Below, in pieces: positions 25,615-37,607 of a stretch of 64,000 nt of DNA (its first letter is position 1; every line of letters begins with the position of its first letter). Origin of the DNA: Cellulosimicrobium sp. Marseille-Q4280 (GTDB lineage: Bacteria > Actinomycetota > Actinomycetes > Actinomycetales > Cellulomonadaceae); the NCBI RefSeq assembly GCF_943181405.1, contig NZ_CALPBY010000008.1, positions 124,001 through 188,000 on the forward strand, read 5' to 3'. Position numbers and translations under genes: made by a program. Under the pieces are notes generated by a model. The model was not told where the DNA came from. It saw nothing but the letters and a program-made list of their open reading frames with translations, and ran no database searches.

Positions 25615-25655
25615 AACGGCAGGCGGTTCCACGTCCTTGACGTCGACACGGACAA

Positions 25656-25899
25656 GGTCCTCTTGAGCTCTCGAGCGTTCCATGGTGGCTGAAGCCTCGA
25701 GCGGACGGAGGTCTGCGCCCCTGTCGGTCGGTTGCCATCGCCGCTGCTCCGGTGCGAAGCCTTGCCACCGCGCTGGGGCTGCGAGACGTGTGGTCCTCGG
25801 GGAGGCGTCGGACGTCCGACTTGTTCGGCACGATGATCGTCGACGCGACGAGATCGTCCTGAAGTGGTTGCTTCGAGGCGGGTACTCCTGGGTGCCCGG
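25656..25899. other. Gap without a supportable gene between abiEi and the MOSC gene
   Basis: This stretch has lower GC than most of the window and no reading frame with recognisable similarity. Minus-strand frames are short and lack start signals. It may be residual DNA from the acquisition of the AbiE pair, but nothing direct shows this. Confidence 0.4.
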
Positions 25900-26469
25900 T
25901 CAGACCGGCGCGAGGGGCTCGTGCGGCTCGTCCGGGAGGTGGACGACGACGTCGTCCCCCGCCGTGATCGTCCCGCCCTGCGCGACCACGGCCATGACGC
26001 CGGCCTTGCGCACGACCCCGCCCGCGCCGTCGGGCACGACGACGTGCTTGAGCAGGCCGGCCTGGAAGTCGTTGATCTGCTGGCACGGGTTGCGCAGCCC
26101 GGTGACCTCGAGCACGACGTCCGGCCCGATGGCGAGCCGTGTGCCGCGGGGCAGCGCGAGGAGGTCGATCCCGCGCGTCGTGACGTTCTCCCCGAGGTCT
26201 CCCGGAGCGACGTCGAACCCCGCGCCGGCGAGCTGGTCGAACAGCTCGGCGTGGATGAGGTGCACCTGGCGCAGGTTCGGCTGCGTCGGGTCCGCCCGGA
26301 CCCTGCTGCGGTGCTGGACCGTCACGCCCGCGTGCGTGTCGCCGACGACCCCGTGACCTGCGACGACACGGACCGAGGCGCTGACCTGCTTGCTGAACGC
26401 GTGGTCCGGGCTCGAGGCCACGGCCGCGACGTGCGGTGAGGTGGAGGGCACGCGGTCATCCTGCCGCAC
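25900..26469 (-). CDS. MOSC domain protein
   Basis: This encodes 189 residues. The MOSC (molybdenum-cofactor sulfurase C-terminal) fold is indicated by VVGDTHAGVTVQHRSRVRAD, RQVHLIHAELFDQLAGAGFD, APGDLGENVTTRGIDLLALP and EVTGLRNPCQQINDFQAGLL with the conserved Cys thought to bind the molybdenum cofactor. Stand-alone MOSC proteins (YiiM type) are linked to detoxification of N-hydroxylated compounds. The start is uncertain: GTG 26469 (used here) or GTG 26451, six residues later, both without a convincing Shine-Dalgarno. It runs toward the AbiE pair and is divergent from the reductase gene. Confidence 0.87.
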   Translation of the reverse strand: MRQDDRVPSTSPHVAAVASSPDHAFSKQVSASVRVVAGHGVVGDTHAGVTVQHRSRVRADPTQPNLRQVHLIHAELFDQLAGAGFDVAPGDLGENVTTRGIDLLALPRGTRLAIGPDVVLEVTGLRNPCQQINDFQAGLLKHVVVPDGAGGVVRKAGVMAVVAQGGTITAGDDVVVHLPDEPHEPLAPV

Positions 26470-26559
26470 CGTGGGACCGAGGGCCCAGGAGATGCCGACG
26501 AGGGTCCCCGATGTGGCGAGGAAGGGTCACCTTGCTACACATCGCGCGGAACCAGTGAC

Positions 26560-26680
26560 TAGAGTGACGGTGTCCATTGTGACCGACTTCACAAGGGCTG
26601 TGGGTGCATCGTGCCTGACGACGGGTGACGGTGAGGTGCGCGAGCACCGGTGGTCCGACGAGCGGCGAAGAGGTGAGGAC
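26560..26680 (+). promoter_or_regulatory. Probable promoter and leader of the reductase-nuo operon
   Basis: TAGAGT (26560-26565) fits a TANNNT -10 element. No good -35 lies 16-19 nt before it. Transcription would begin near 26572, leaving about 110 nt before GTG 26681, which has GAGGTGAGGAC immediately upstream. Earlier in-frame GTG codons at 26570 and 26579 cannot be excluded as starts. Confidence 0.4.
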
Positions 26681-27982
26681 GTGGGCGCAGGACGCGACGA
26701 CGCCGACGTCATCGTCGTGGGCGCGGGTCCCGCCGGCTCGACGGCGGCCCACTACTGCGCCGCCGCGGGCCTGAACGTCCTGCTGCTGGAGAAGTCCGCG
26801 TTCCCGCGCGACAAGATCTGCGGCGACGGCCTCACCCCGCGCGCCGTGGCCGAGCTGGTGCGCATGGGCGTCCCGACGCGCGCCGAGGACGGCTGGATCC
26901 GCAACGAGGGCCTGCGCGTCGTCGCGAGCGGCCGGTCGTGGGAGCTGGCGTGGCCCGACCTCGCGTCCTACCCGAGCTACGGCATGGCCCGCGCACGGCA
27001 CTCGTTCGACCGCACGCTCGCCGAGCACGCGCAGCGCACCGGCGCCAAGCTCCTGGAGCGCACGGCGGTGACCGGTCCGCTGCTCGACGAGCGCACCGGC
27101 CGCGTCGTCGGTGTCACGGCCCGTCCTGTGGACGACAAGGGCCGCCGCGCGGGCGACGAGGTCACGTACCGCGCGCCCGTCGTCATCGCCGCCGACGGCG
27201 TCTCGTCGCGGTTCGCGCTCGCGCTCGGCCTGAGCCGTCGCGAGGACCGGCCCATCGGCGTCGCCGTCCGCACGTACTTCCGCACGCCCCGTCATGACGA
27301 CGCGTGGATGGAGTCCCACCTCGAGCTCTGGGAGGGCGCGCCGAACGAGTCCGCGCTGCTGCCCGGCTACGGGTGGATCTTCGCGCTCGGCGACGGCACC
27401 GCGAACATCGGTCTCGGGTCGGTGAGCTCGTCGCCGGCGAAGCAGTCCGCGGCGAACGTCGACTACAAGGACCTGTTCGCCACGTGGATGCGCAACGCGC
27501 CCGCCGAGTGGGAGCTCACCGAGGAGAACCAGATCGGCCCGGTGCGCGGCGCGGCGCTCCCCATGGGCTTCAACCGCACGCCGCTGTACACGCGCGGCGT
27601 GCTGCTCGTCGGCGACTCGGGCGGCATGGTGAGCCCGTTCAACGGCGAGGGCATCGCCTACGCGATGCAGGCCGCGCGCACGGCGGCGGACGTTGTGGCG
27701 CAGTCCCGGGCACGGGCCACGGACGCGGGGCGCGAGCGCGCGCTCCAGACGTACCCGAAGGTCATGCGCCGCGAGCTCGGCGGCTACTACACGCTCGGCC
27801 GGTATTTCGTGAAGCTCATCGAGCACCCCGAAATCATGCGGATCTGCACCCGTTACGGGCTGCCGCGCCCGGTCGTCATGCGGTTCGTCCTCAAGCTGCT
27901 GTCCGACTGCTACGAGCCCCGCGGCGGCGACTGGGTCGACCGCGTCATCGCGGGGCTGACGAGGGTGGTGCCATCGTCATGA
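26681..27982 (+). CDS. Geranylgeranyl reductase family FAD oxidoreductase (MenJ-like)
   Basis: This encodes 433 residues. The N-terminal Rossmann motif is DVIVVGAGPAGSTAAHYCAA, followed by NVLLLEKSAFPRDKICGDGL. The internal motif is APVVIAADGVSSRFALALGL, and the FAD-binding GVLLVGDSGGMVSPFNGEGI is strongly conserved in the family. PGYGWIFALGDGTANIGLG matches the product-site strand. Actinobacterial relatives, such as MenJ of mycobacteria, hydrogenate one or more isoprene units of menaquinone. Its place just before nuoA and near menG supports the same role here. GTG 26681 has a good Shine-Dalgarno. The gap of 118 nt to nuoA contains a 9-bp hairpin. Confidence 0.88.
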   Translation: MGAGRDDADVIVVGAGPAGSTAAHYCAAAGLNVLLLEKSAFPRDKICGDGLTPRAVAELVRMGVPTRAEDGWIRNEGLRVVASGRSWELAWPDLASYPSYGMARARHSFDRTLAEHAQRTGAKLLERTAVTGPLLDERTGRVVGVTARPVDDKGRRAGDEVTYRAPVVIAADGVSSRFALALGLSRREDRPIGVAVRTYFRTPRHDDAWMESHLELWEGAPNESALLPGYGWIFALGDGTANIGLGSVSSSPAKQSAANVDYKDLFATWMRNAPAEWELTEENQIGPVRGAALPMGFNRTPLYTRGVLLVGDSGGMVSPFNGEGIAYAMQAARTAADVVAQSRARATDAGRERALQTYPKVMRRELGGYYTLGRYFVKLIEHPEIMRICTRYGLPRPVVMRFVLKLLSDCYEPRGGDWVDRVIAGLTRVVPSS

Positions 27983-28049
27983 GACCACGAGGTGGGCCGC
28001 CAGACGATCCGGCAGAGGCGCCGGCGCTCGCACCACCACCTGACCTCCA

Positions 28050-28071
28050 CCCCGGACGGCGTCGTCCGGGG
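28050..28071 (+). terminator. Hairpin between the reductase gene and nuoA
   Basis: CCCCGGACG (28050-28058) pairs perfectly with CGTCCGGGG (28063-28071) around GCGT. It may act as an attenuator, a partial terminator or an mRNA processing boundary that sets the ratio of reductase to complex I. Confidence 0.5.
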
Positions 28072-28100
28072 ACCACGAGCCACCACGCGAGGAGTCGACG

Positions 28101-28463
28101 ATGACCAACCCGTACGTGCCGCTCCTCGTCCTCATGGGCGTGGCCGCAGTGCTCGCCCTCGGCGGCGTCGGCGCGAGCGCCGTGATCGGTCCGAAGCGTT
28201 ACAACCGCGCCAAGGTGGACGCGTACGAGTGCGGCATCGAGCCCACGCCCCACGCCGTCGGCGGCGGGCGCTTCCCGATCAAGTACTACCTCGTCGCGAT
28301 GACCTTCATCGTCTTCGACATCGAGGTCGTCTTCCTCTACCCGTGGGCCGTCGACTTCGCGACGCTCGCGACGTTCGGCCTCGTCGCGATGCTGGCGTTC
28401 CTCGCGCTCATCACCGTCCCGTTCGTCTACGAGTGGCGTCGCGGGGGCCTCGAGTGGGACTGA
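28101..28463 (+). CDS. nuoA: NADH-quinone oxidoreductase subunit A
   Basis: This encodes 120 residues with three membrane helices. KVDAYECGIEPTPHAVGGGR is the conserved loop with the Cys used to sense complex I conformational state. RFPIKYYLVAMTFIVFDIEV and VVFLYPWAVDF follow, the latter pair being the most conserved part of the subunit. It lies at the junction of the membrane arm and the quinone cavity. GAGGAG precedes the ATG. It is the first of 14 consecutive nuo genes; all are present and in the standard A to N order. NuoB starts 69 nt downstream. Confidence 0.96.
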   Translation: MTNPYVPLLVLMGVAAVLALGGVGASAVIGPKRYNRAKVDAYECGIEPTPHAVGGGRFPIKYYLVAMTFIVFDIEVVFLYPWAVDFATLATFGLVAMLAFLALITVPFVYEWRRGGLEWD

Positions 28464-28532
28464 CACCGATCATCTGCACCTGTCCGCGGCACGAGCCGCA
28501 CGCGCGACCGACGATGGGCTAGGAGAACAACC

Positions 28533-29084
28533 ATGGGGATCGAGGAAGCTCCTTCAGGCTTCTTGCTCACGACCATCGAGGACCTCGCCGGGTACTTCCG
28601 CAAGGCCTCGCTGTGGCCCGTGACGTTCGGGCTCGCGTGCTGCGCGATCGAGATGATGGCCGCGGGCGCGTCGCGCTTCGACCTGTCGCGCTTCGGCATG
28701 GAGGTCTTCCGAGCGTCGCCGCGCCAGGCGGACCTCATGATCGTCGCCGGCCGAGTGAGCCAGAAGATGGCGCCCGTCGTGCGCCAGGTCTACGACCAGA
28801 TGAGCGAGCCCAAGTGGGTTCTGTCGATGGGCGTGTGCGCGTCGAGCGGCGGGATGTTCAACAACTACGCGATCGTGCAGGGCGTCGACCACGTCGTCCC
28901 GGTCGACATCTATCTCCCGGGGTGCCCGCCGCGGCCCGAGATGCTCATCAACGCGATCCTCGCGCTGCACGAGCAGATCGGCGACGAGCCCCTGGGCGCG
29001 AACCGCAAGGAGGCGGCGCGCGCCGCGGAGGCGGCCGCGCTCGAGGCGACGCCGACCTTCCAGATGAAGGGTCTGCTCCGGTGA
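28533..29084 (+). CDS. nuoB: NADH-quinone oxidoreductase subunit B (N2 cluster)
   Basis: This encodes 183 residues. The ligands of the terminal 4Fe-4S cluster N2 are all present: [12 protein letters not shown] (adjacent Cys pair), [11 protein letters not shown] and [11 protein letters not shown]-like [11 protein letters not shown]. The [20 protein letters not shown] segment lines the quinone pocket. N2 passes electrons to menaquinone. AGGAG lies upstream of ATG 28533. The C-terminal 35 residues (Ala-rich, ending FQMKGLLR) resemble other actinobacterial NuoB tails. Its TGA overlaps the GTG of nuoC. Confidence 0.96.
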   Translation: MGIEEAPSGFLLTTIEDLAGYFRKASLWPVTFGLACCAIEMMAAGASRFDLSRFGMEVFRASPRQADLMIVAGRVSQKMAPVVRQVYDQMSEPKWVLSMGVCASSGGMFNNYAIVQGVDHVVPVDIYLPGCPPRPEMLINAILALHEQIGDEPLGANRKEAARAAEAAALEATPTFQMKGLLR

Positions 29085-29857
29085 GCGCCGGGCCCGCAGA
29101 CGGCGCCAAGCCCGTCCCGCAGCCCGAGGAGGTCCAGGGGCCGCGATCGGGCGAGCTCGTCACCGGTGCCGAGGCGCCGCGCACGCTCGACGTGGTCGAG
29201 GTGCGGTCGGGCATGTTCGGCGCGCAGGGCTCCGGCGACACGTCCGGCTACGGCGGTCTCGTGCAGCCCGTCGCGATGCCGGGCGCGACCCCGCGGCCGT
29301 ACGGCGGCTGGTTCGACGACGCCGTGGACGTCCTCGCGCAGGTCCTCGCCGAGGGCGGCACGTCGATCAACGACGCAGTCGAGTACGTGAGCGTCGACCC
29401 GCCGGGACGGCACGGCGAGCTGACGCTCCACGTGCACCGCGACCACCTCGTGGAGGTGTGCCGTGCGCTGCGCGACGACCAGGACCTGCGGTTCGAGCTG
29501 AGCCTCGGCGTGAGCGGCGTGCACTTCCCGCACGACGTCGGCCGCGAGCTCCACGCGGTCTACCACCTGACGTCGATCACGCACGGCCGACGCCTCCGCC
29601 TCGAGGTCGCCGTGCCCGACGCCGACCCGCACGTCCCGTCGACCACGTCGGTGTACCCGACGAACGACTGGCACGAGCGCGAGACGTGGGACTTCTTCGG
29701 CATCGTCTTCGACGGGCACCCGGCGCTCGCGCGCATCGAGATGCCCGACGACTGGCCCGGCCACCCCCAGCGCAAGGACTACCCGCTCGGCGGGATCCCG
29801 GTCGAGTACAAGGGCGCGACCGTCCCCCCGCCGGACACGAGGAGGTCGTACTCGTGA
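29081..29857 (+). CDS. nuoC: NADH-quinone oxidoreductase subunit C
   Basis: This encodes 258 residues. The core (residues about 95-245) has [60 protein letters not shown] and [14 protein letters not shown], matching the 30-kDa complex I subunit. About 90 residues of Pro/Gly/Glu-rich sequence precede it, longer than in enterobacteria but usual in actinobacteria. GTG 29081 overlaps the nuoB stop. It binds NuoD in the peripheral arm and has no cofactor. A strong GGAGG inside its last codons serves nuoD. Confidence 0.95.
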   Translation: MSAGPADGAKPVPQPEEVQGPRSGELVTGAEAPRTLDVVEVRSGMFGAQGSGDTSGYGGLVQPVAMPGATPRPYGGWFDDAVDVLAQVLAEGGTSINDAVEYVSVDPPGRHGELTLHVHRDHLVEVCRALRDDQDLRFELSLGVSGVHFPHDVGRELHAVYHLTSITHGRRLRLEVAVPDADPHVPSTTSVYPTNDWHERETWDFFGIVFDGHPALARIEMPDDWPGHPQRKDYPLGGIPVEYKGATVPPPDTRRSYS

Positions 29858-31233
29858 GCACGCACACCACCGGGGCGTCGCAGTCCGCCCCGCACTCCAC
29901 GCGCCCGCCCGTGGGCGACTTCGAGCAGGGCGTCCCGAGCTTCGAGGCGTCGGGCGGCGACTGGGCGGAGATCGCGGAGAGCGCGGTCGCCGCGGCGGCG
30001 CTCGGCGAGGAGCGCATCGTCGTCAACATGGGCCCGCAGCACCCGTCGACGCACGGCGTGCTGCGCCTGATGCTCGAGATCGACGGCGAGACCGTCACCG
30101 AGGCGCGCTGCGGCATCGGCTACCTGCACACGGGCATCGAGAAGAACATGGAGTACCGGACGTGGACGCAGGGCGTCACGTTCTGCACGCGCATGGACTA
30201 CCTCGCGCCGTTCTTCCAGGAGACGGCGTACTGCCTCGCGGTCGAGAAGCTCCTCGGCATCACGGACGACGTGCCCGAGCGGGCCAGCGTGATCCGCGTG
30301 CTCGTCATGGAGCTCAACCGCATCGCGTCGCACCTCGTGTGCCTCGGGACCGGCGGCAACGAGATGGGCGCCACGACGGTCATGACCGTCGGCTTCACGG
30401 CGCGCGAGGAGATCCTCAAGATCTTCGAGGCGATCACGGGCCTGCGCATGAACCACGCGTACGTGCGCCCCGGCGGCGTCGCCCAGGACGTGCCGACCGA
30501 CATCGTGGACCAGGTCCGCGAGGCGGAGCCCCTGATCCGGCGCTACCTCGGCCAGCTCGGCGACCTCATGCTCGCGAACCCGATCTTCAAGGGCCGACTC
30601 GTCGGCGTCGGGCACCTCAACCTCGCCGGCTGCATGGCCCTCGGCATCACGGGCCCGGTCCTGCGGTCGACGGGCCTGCCGTACGACGTGCGCAAGACAG
30701 ACCCCTACTGCGGCTACGAGACGTACGACTTCGACGTCCCGACGTCGCAGGGCGCGGACTGCTACGACCGCGTCGTGCTGCGGATCGAGGAGTGCTACCA
30801 GTCGCTGCGCATCGTCGAGCAGTGCCTCGAGCGCCTGGAGGCGACGGCGGGTCAGCCCGTGATGGTCGGCGACCGCAAGATCGCGTGGCCGGCGCAGCTC
30901 GCGATCGGGTCCGACGGCCAGGGCAACTCGCTCGAGCACATCAAGGAGATCATGGGCACCTCGATGGAGGCCCTGATCCACCACTTCAAGCTGGTCACGG
31001 AGGGCTTCCGGGTCCCGGTGGGCCAGGCGTGGCAGACCGTGGAGCACCCGCGCGGAGAGCTCGGCGTGCACCTCGTGTCCGACGGCGGGACGCGCCCCTA
31101 CCGCGCGCACTTCCGCGACCCGTCGTTCAACAACCTCCAGGCCGTGGCCGCGATGTGCGAGGGCGGCCAGGTCGCCGACGTCGTCGTCGCCGTCGCGTCC
31201 CTGGACCCGGTGCTGGGAGGGGTGGACCGATGA
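29854..31233 (+). CDS. nuoD: NADH-quinone oxidoreductase subunit D (quinone-binding)
   Basis: This encodes 459 residues, homologous to hydrogenase large subunits but lacking the NiFe Cys pairs. [19 protein letters not shown] contains the quinone-pocket His; [20 protein letters not shown] and [20 protein letters not shown] carry the conserved Tyr and acidic residues. [11 protein letters not shown]-like sequence ([20 protein letters not shown]) and the C-terminal end [10 protein letters not shown] are standard. About 45 disordered residues precede the core. The GTG overlaps the nuoC stop, GGAGG lies 8 nt upstream, and its TGA overlaps the nuoE ATG. Confidence 0.96.
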   Translation: MSTHTTGASQSAPHSTRPPVGDFEQGVPSFEASGGDWAEIAESAVAAAALGEERIVVNMGPQHPSTHGVLRLMLEIDGETVTEARCGIGYLHTGIEKNMEYRTWTQGVTFCTRMDYLAPFFQETAYCLAVEKLLGITDDVPERASVIRVLVMELNRIASHLVCLGTGGNEMGATTVMTVGFTAREEILKIFEAITGLRMNHAYVRPGGVAQDVPTDIVDQVREAEPLIRRYLGQLGDLMLANPIFKGRLVGVGHLNLAGCMALGITGPVLRSTGLPYDVRKTDPYCGYETYDFDVPTSQGADCYDRVVLRIEECYQSLRIVEQCLERLEATAGQPVMVGDRKIAWPAQLAIGSDGQGNSLEHIKEIMGTSMEALIHHFKLVTEGFRVPVGQAWQTVEHPRGELGVHLVSDGGTRPYRAHFRDPSFNNLQAVAAMCEGGQVADVVVAVASLDPVLGGVDR

Positions 31234-32134
31234 CGATCGACGCTGGACCCGCCACGAACGGGTCGCCCGGGGGCGGTCGCCGCTCGCGCCCGGGCTACGA
31301 CTCCGAGACGCACGCGCGCCTCGCGTCCGACGCCGCGCAGATCGTGGCGCGCTACCCGCAGGCACGATCGGCGCTTCTGCCGATGCTGCACCTCGTGCAG
31401 GCCGAGGACGGCTACGTCTCGCGCGACGGGATCCTGTTCTGCGCCGAGCAGCTCGACCTCACGGCCGCCGAGGTCTCCGCCGTCGCGACGTTCTACACCC
31501 AGTACAAGCGCCACCCCAACGGCACCTACACGGTGGGCGTCTGCACCAACACGCTGTGCGCGATCATGGGCGGCGACGCGATCTTCGACGAGCTCTCCGA
31601 GCACCTCGGCGTCGGCCACGACGAGACGACCGACGACGGTGCGATCACCCTCGAGCGCGTCGAGTGCAACGCCGCCTGCGACTACGCGCCGGTCATGATG
31701 GTCAACTGGGAGTTCTTCGACAACCAGACCCCGCAGACCGCGACGGACGTCGTCGACCGCCTCCGCGCGGGCGAGCAGGTCGCGCCGACCCGCGGCGCGG
31801 CGAGCGTCTGCTCCTTCAAGCAGATGAGCCGCGTCCTCGCGGGCTTCTCCGACGGCCGCGCCGACGAAGGCGTCGGCGCCGGCGGGCCCACGCTCGTGGG
31901 CCTGCGCCTCGCCCGCGAGAACGGCTGGACCGCTCCCGAGCCCGACGACAGCGGTACTACCTCGGCAGGAGAGCCGAGCCCCGACGCCGCCTCCCCCGCC
32001 GGGGGCACGACCCCCGAGCCGGGCGAGGAGCAGTCCAGCGCCGAGCGCGAACCGACGACCGACGCCGACGTCGACCCGGGCGGAAAGCCCGGCACGCCCG
32101 AGGCGAAGCCCGACGCGTCGAAGGGAACGGACGC

Positions 32135-32138
<4 letters not shown>
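31230..32138 (+). CDS. nuoE: NADH-quinone oxidoreductase subunit E
   Basis: This encodes 302 residues of the 24-kDa thioredoxin-like subunit. The 2Fe-2S cluster N1a ligands are in [15 protein letters not shown] and [40 protein letters not shown] is the other signature. After the domain (residue about 240) come 60 disordered Pro/Glu/Ala residues, making it longer than most homologues. With NuoF it forms the NADH dehydrogenase head. It is coupled to nuoD and nuoF by 4-bp overlaps. Confidence 0.95.
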
Positions 32139-33507
<1,369 letters not shown>

Positions 33508-33508
<1 letters not shown>

Positions 33509-36228
33509 TGACGACGACCACCCCGGCGACCTCCGGCGCCGGAAAGGCCCAGCCGGCGGTGCCGTCACAGCCGGCGCGGCCCGCGCTGCCGGCGCCGCCC
33601 GCGGACCAGGTGTCGTTCACGATCGACGACATCGAGATGGCCGTGCCGAAGGGCACGCTCGTCATCCGCGCGGCGGAGCAGATCGGCATCCAGATCCCGC
33701 GGTTCTGCGACCACCCGCTCCTGGCCCCGGCCGGCGCATGCCGCCAGTGCCTCGTCGAGGTCGCGACGCCGGACCGCGAGGGCAACCTGCGGCCCATGCC
33801 GAAGCCGCAGGCGTCGTGCACGCTCGAGGTCACGCCGGGCATGGTCGTGAAGACGCAGCGCACGAGCCCCGTCGCCGACAAGGCGCAGCACGGGATCATG
33901 GAGATGCTGCTCATCAACCACCCGCTCGACTGCCCGGTGTGCGACAAGGGCGGCGAGTGCCCCCTGCAGAACCAGGCGATGAGCAACGGGCGCGCGACGA
34001 GCCGGTTCGTGGACGTCAAGCGCACGTTCCCCAAGCCGATCTCGGTGTCGACGACGATCCTGCTCGACCGCGAGCGCTGCGTCCTGTGCCAGCGGTGCAC
34101 GCGCTTCTCGAAGGAGATCGCGGGCGACGCGTTCATCGACCTGCAGAAGCGCGGGGCCGCGCAGCAGATCGGCCGGTTCGACGAGGCGGTCCTGGACTTC
34201 GCGCCGCCCGCGGGCGAGGCGCCGGGGGACCGCCCCGTCGGGCTCGCGCTCGAGGACGAGTCGGGCCAGCCGTTCGCGTCGTACTTCTCGGGCAACACCG
34301 TGCAGATCTGCCCGGTCGGCGCGCTCACGGGTTCCGCGTACCGGTTCCGCTCGCGCCCGTTCGACCTGGTCTCGGCCCCGTCGGTCGGCGAGCACGACGC
34401 GTGCGGCAGCGCGATCCGCGTGGACCACCGCCGCGGCGTCGTGCTGCGACGCCTCGCGGGCGACGACCCGCTGGTCAACGAGGAGTGGATCACCGACAAG
34501 GACCGCTTCGCGTTCACGTGGCAGTCCGCGCCCGACCGTCTGACGCACCCGCTCGTGCGCGACCGCGAGGTCGCGCCCGACGGCACCGTGACGCGTGGTG
34601 ACCTGCGGCCGGCGTCGTGGGCCGAGGCGCTCGAGCTCGCGGCACAGGCGCTCGTGGCGGCGCGCGACGCGGGCGGCGTCGGGGTCCTGCCCGGTGGCCG
34701 CCTCACGGTCGAGGACGCGTACGCGTACGCGAAGCTCGCCCGCGTGCTGCTCCGGACGAACGACGTCGACCACCGCGCCCGCGCGCACAGCGCCGAGGAG
34801 GCCGACTTCCTCGCGCACGCGGTCGCCGGTCACGGGATCGGCGTGACCTTCACCGAGCTGGAGAAGGCCCCCGCGGTCCTCCTCGTCGGCCTCGAGGCCG
34901 AGGAGGAGGCCGGCGTCACGTTCCTGCGGCTGCGCAAGGGCGCGGTCCAGCACGGCGTGCGCGTGTTCTCGCTCGCGCCCTACGCGTCGCGGGGCCTCGA
35001 GCGCATGCACGGGACGCTGCTCCCGGCCGCGCCGGGCACGGAGGCCGAGTGGCTCGACGGCCTCGCCGCGGGTGACCGGGTCCGCACGCTCGACGAGGCG
35101 GCCGGTACGGAGGACGCGCTCGCCGAGGCGAGCGACGCGCTGCGCACGCCCGGGGCCGTGATCCTCGTGGGGGAGCGTCTCGCCGCGACCCCCGGCGGCT
35201 ACAGCGCCGTCCTGCGGGCCGCCGCCGCCACGGGGGCCCGGCTCGCCTGGGTGCCGCGCCGTGCGGGCGAGCGCGGCGGTGTCGAGGTCGGCACGCTGCC
35301 GAACCTCCTGCCCGGCGCACGGCCTGTCGCCGACGCGGGCGCCCGGGCGGACGTCGCGTCCCTCTGGGGCGTCGACGCCGCGGACCTGCCCGCAGCGCCC
35401 GGCCGCGACGTCACGGAGATGCTCGACGCGCTGTCGGTCGGACAGCTCTCGGGCGTGCTCGTCGGCGGGCTCGAGCTCGCCGACCTGCCCGACCCCGCGC
35501 ACGCGCGCCGTGCGCTCGAGGCGGCCGACGTCGTCGTGAGCCTCGAGGTGCGCCGCTCGGCCGTCACGGAGCTGGCCGACGTGGTCCTGCCGGTCGCGCC
35601 GCCCGTCGAGCGGTCCGGGTCGTTCTGGAGCTGGGAAGGCCGGCTGCGGCCGTTCCCCGCGGCGCTCGCGTCGACCGCGATGACGGACCACCGCGTGCTC
35701 GACGCCCTCGCCGACGCCGCGGGCGTCCACCTCGGTCTTGCGACGGCGGACGCGGCGCGGGCCGAGCTCGGCCGGCTCGCCGCCTGGGACGGCGAGCGCG
35801 TCGCCGCCCCGGACGTCCCCGCGGCCGAGCCGCCCGCCGTCGCGCCCAGCACCGCGGTGCTCGCGAGCTGGCGGCTGCTGCTCGACGACGGGCGCGGCCA
35901 GGACGGGGAGCGCTACCTCGCCGGGACCGCGAAGCGGCCCGTCGCCCGGATGTCCGCGACGACCGCCGCGGCCGTCGACGTGTTCGACGGCGAGCTCGTC
36001 CGGGTCGGCACCGACCGCGGGGCGATCACGCTGCCGGTCGTCGTGACGGACATGGTCGACCACGTCGTGTGGGTCCCGCTGCGGTCCGCGGGGTCGCAGG
36101 TGCACGCGACGCTCGGCGCCGTGCCGGGCGACGTCGTGACGCTCGCGCCCGCCGACGTGCCAGGGCAGTCCACCTCCGCAGCGACCCCTGGCACGACACG
36201 TCGTACCGAGGGAGGGGAGCGGGCATGA
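33508..36228 (+). CDS. nuoG: NADH-quinone oxidoreductase subunit G
   Basis: This encodes 906 residues. N-terminal clusters are intact: 2Fe-2S N1b ligands in [19 protein letters not shown] and PQASCTLEV; the His-Cys3 N5 site in [20 protein letters not shown] and GGECPLQ; N4 Cys residues in [11 protein letters not shown] and [11 protein letters not shown]. The C-terminal molybdopterin-oxidoreductase-like domain follows but is inactive. In this domain the usual N7 ligand region reads [15 protein letters not shown] and [12 protein letters not shown], so most of the Cys residues that would hold the optional N7 cluster are missing. About 35 disordered residues precede the core. It overlaps nuoF and nuoH by 4 bp each. 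Confidence 0.95.
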
Positions 36229-37607
36229 GGTTCGAGACACCCGGCATCGCGGCCGACTTCTCGCAGGACAACGGCTGGACGTACCTGGTCAAGGCGGTGC
36301 TCATCATCGTCTTCCTGCTGACGAGCGTGCTGCTCGCGATCTGGTTCGAGCGCAAGGTCGTCGCGCGCATGCAGGTGCGGCCCGGCCCGAACGTGCACGG
36401 GCCGTTCGGCCTGCTGCAGTCGCTCGCGGACGCGATGAAGCTCCTGCTCAAGGAGGACATCACCGTCAAGGCCGCGGACAAGTTCGTCTACCTGCTCGCG
36501 CCGATGATCTCGGTGTTCTGCTCGCTGCTCGTGTTCGCCGTCATCCCGTTCGGGCCCGAGGTGCGCGTGCCGTTCACGGACTTCGTGACGCCCGCGCAGC
36601 TCACCGACTTCCCCGTCGCGGTGCTGTACATCCTCGCGTGCGCCGCGCTCGGCGTGTACGGGATCGTGCTCGGTGGCTGGTCGTCGGGCTCGACGTACCC
36701 GCTGCTCGGCTCGGTGCGCTCGACGGCGCAGGTCATCAGCTACGAGCTCGCGATGGGCCTGTCGCTCGTGTCGGTGTTCATCATGGCGGGGTCGATGTCG
36801 ACGTCGCAGATCGTCGACTCCCAGACCCCGCTGTGGTGGTTCCTCCCGCTCCTGCCGGCGTTCGTCATCTACGTCATCTCGATGATCGGCGAGACGAACC
36901 GGCTCCCGTTCGACCTCCCCGAGGCCGAGGGCGAGCTCGTGTCGGGCTACATGACCGAGTACTCGTCGATGAAGTTCGCGTGGTTCTTCCTCGCGGAGTA
37001 CATCAACATGATCAACGTCTCGGCGATCGCGACGACGCTGTTCTTCGGCGGGTGGCGCGCGCCGTGGCCGCTGTCGGCGATCAACGACGGCATGTTCAAC
37101 GAGGGCTGGTGGCCGATCCTCTGGTTCCTCGTGAAGATGTGGGCCTTCATGTTCGTGTTCGTGTGGGTGCGCGGCACGCTCCTGCGCCTGCGCTACGACC
37201 AGTTCATGACGTTCGGCTGGAAGGTGCTCATCCCCGTCGCGCTCGGCTGGGTCGTCCTCCTGTCCGTCGTCCAGGGCGTGCGCCAGTTCGGCGAGGTCGA
37301 CACGCGCGTCGTGCTCGGCGTCGGGGTGGGCCTCGCGCTCGTGGTCGTGGCGATCACGTGGTTCTGGCCCGAGAAGAAGGCACCACCGGGACCGGCCGGG
37401 ACGAGCCGGCCCGCGACGTCGGGCGCCCGCGGACCCGCCGAGCCGTTCGACGCCTTCGCGGGTGGCTTCCCCGTCCCGCCGCTCCCGGGCCAGTCCCTCC
37501 CGCCGTCCCCGCGTCGTCGGGCACTCGTGCCCGACGACGCCCGCTCGCCCGCCGGCACGGCGTCCGGGACCGGCACGCCCCACGACAAGGAGGTCGACCG
37601 TGGCTGA
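36225..37607 (+). CDS. nuoH: NADH-quinone oxidoreductase subunit H
   Basis: This encodes 460 residues and eight membrane helices forming the roof of the quinone tunnel. [59 protein letters not shown] and [20 protein letters not shown] with the E-channel Glu residues are all conserved. The last 80 residues are cytoplasmic, Pro/Ala/Gly-rich and end in DKEVDRG, an extension common to actinobacterial NuoH. The ATG overlaps the nuoG stop. AAGGAGG inside the tail serves nuoI. Confidence 0.96.
   Translation: MRFETPGIAADFSQDNGWTYLVKAVLIIVFLLTSVLLAIWFERKVVARMQVRPGPNVHGPFGLLQSLADAMKLLLKEDITVKAADKFVYLLAPMISVFCSLLVFAVIPFGPEVRVPFTDFVTPAQLTDFPVAVLYILACAALGVYGIVLGGWSSGSTYPLLGSVRSTAQVISYELAMGLSLVSVFIMAGSMSTSQIVDSQTPLWWFLPLLPAFVIYVISMIGETNRLPFDLPEAEGELVSGYMTEYSSMKFAWFFLAEYINMINVSAIATTLFFGGWRAPWPLSAINDGMFNEGWWPILWFLVKMWAFMFVFVWVRGTLLRLRYDQFMTFGWKVLIPVALGWVVLLSVVQGVRQFGEVDTRVVLGVGVGLALVVVAITWFWPEKKAPPGPAGTSRPATSGARGPAEPFDAFAGGFPVPPLPGQSLPPSPRRRALVPDDARSPAGTASGTGTPHDKEVDRG

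Noticed and set aside
25613-25899. Minus-strand open frame after abiEi as a third AbiE-associated gene
   Set aside because: It has no recognisable domain or start signal and mainly shadows the operator and the MOSC gene.
36069-36224. An upstream extension of nuoH
   Set aside because: The in-frame codons before ATG 36225 overlap nuoG and encode no conserved NuoH sequence; GGAGGGGAG lies just before the ATG and fixes the start.
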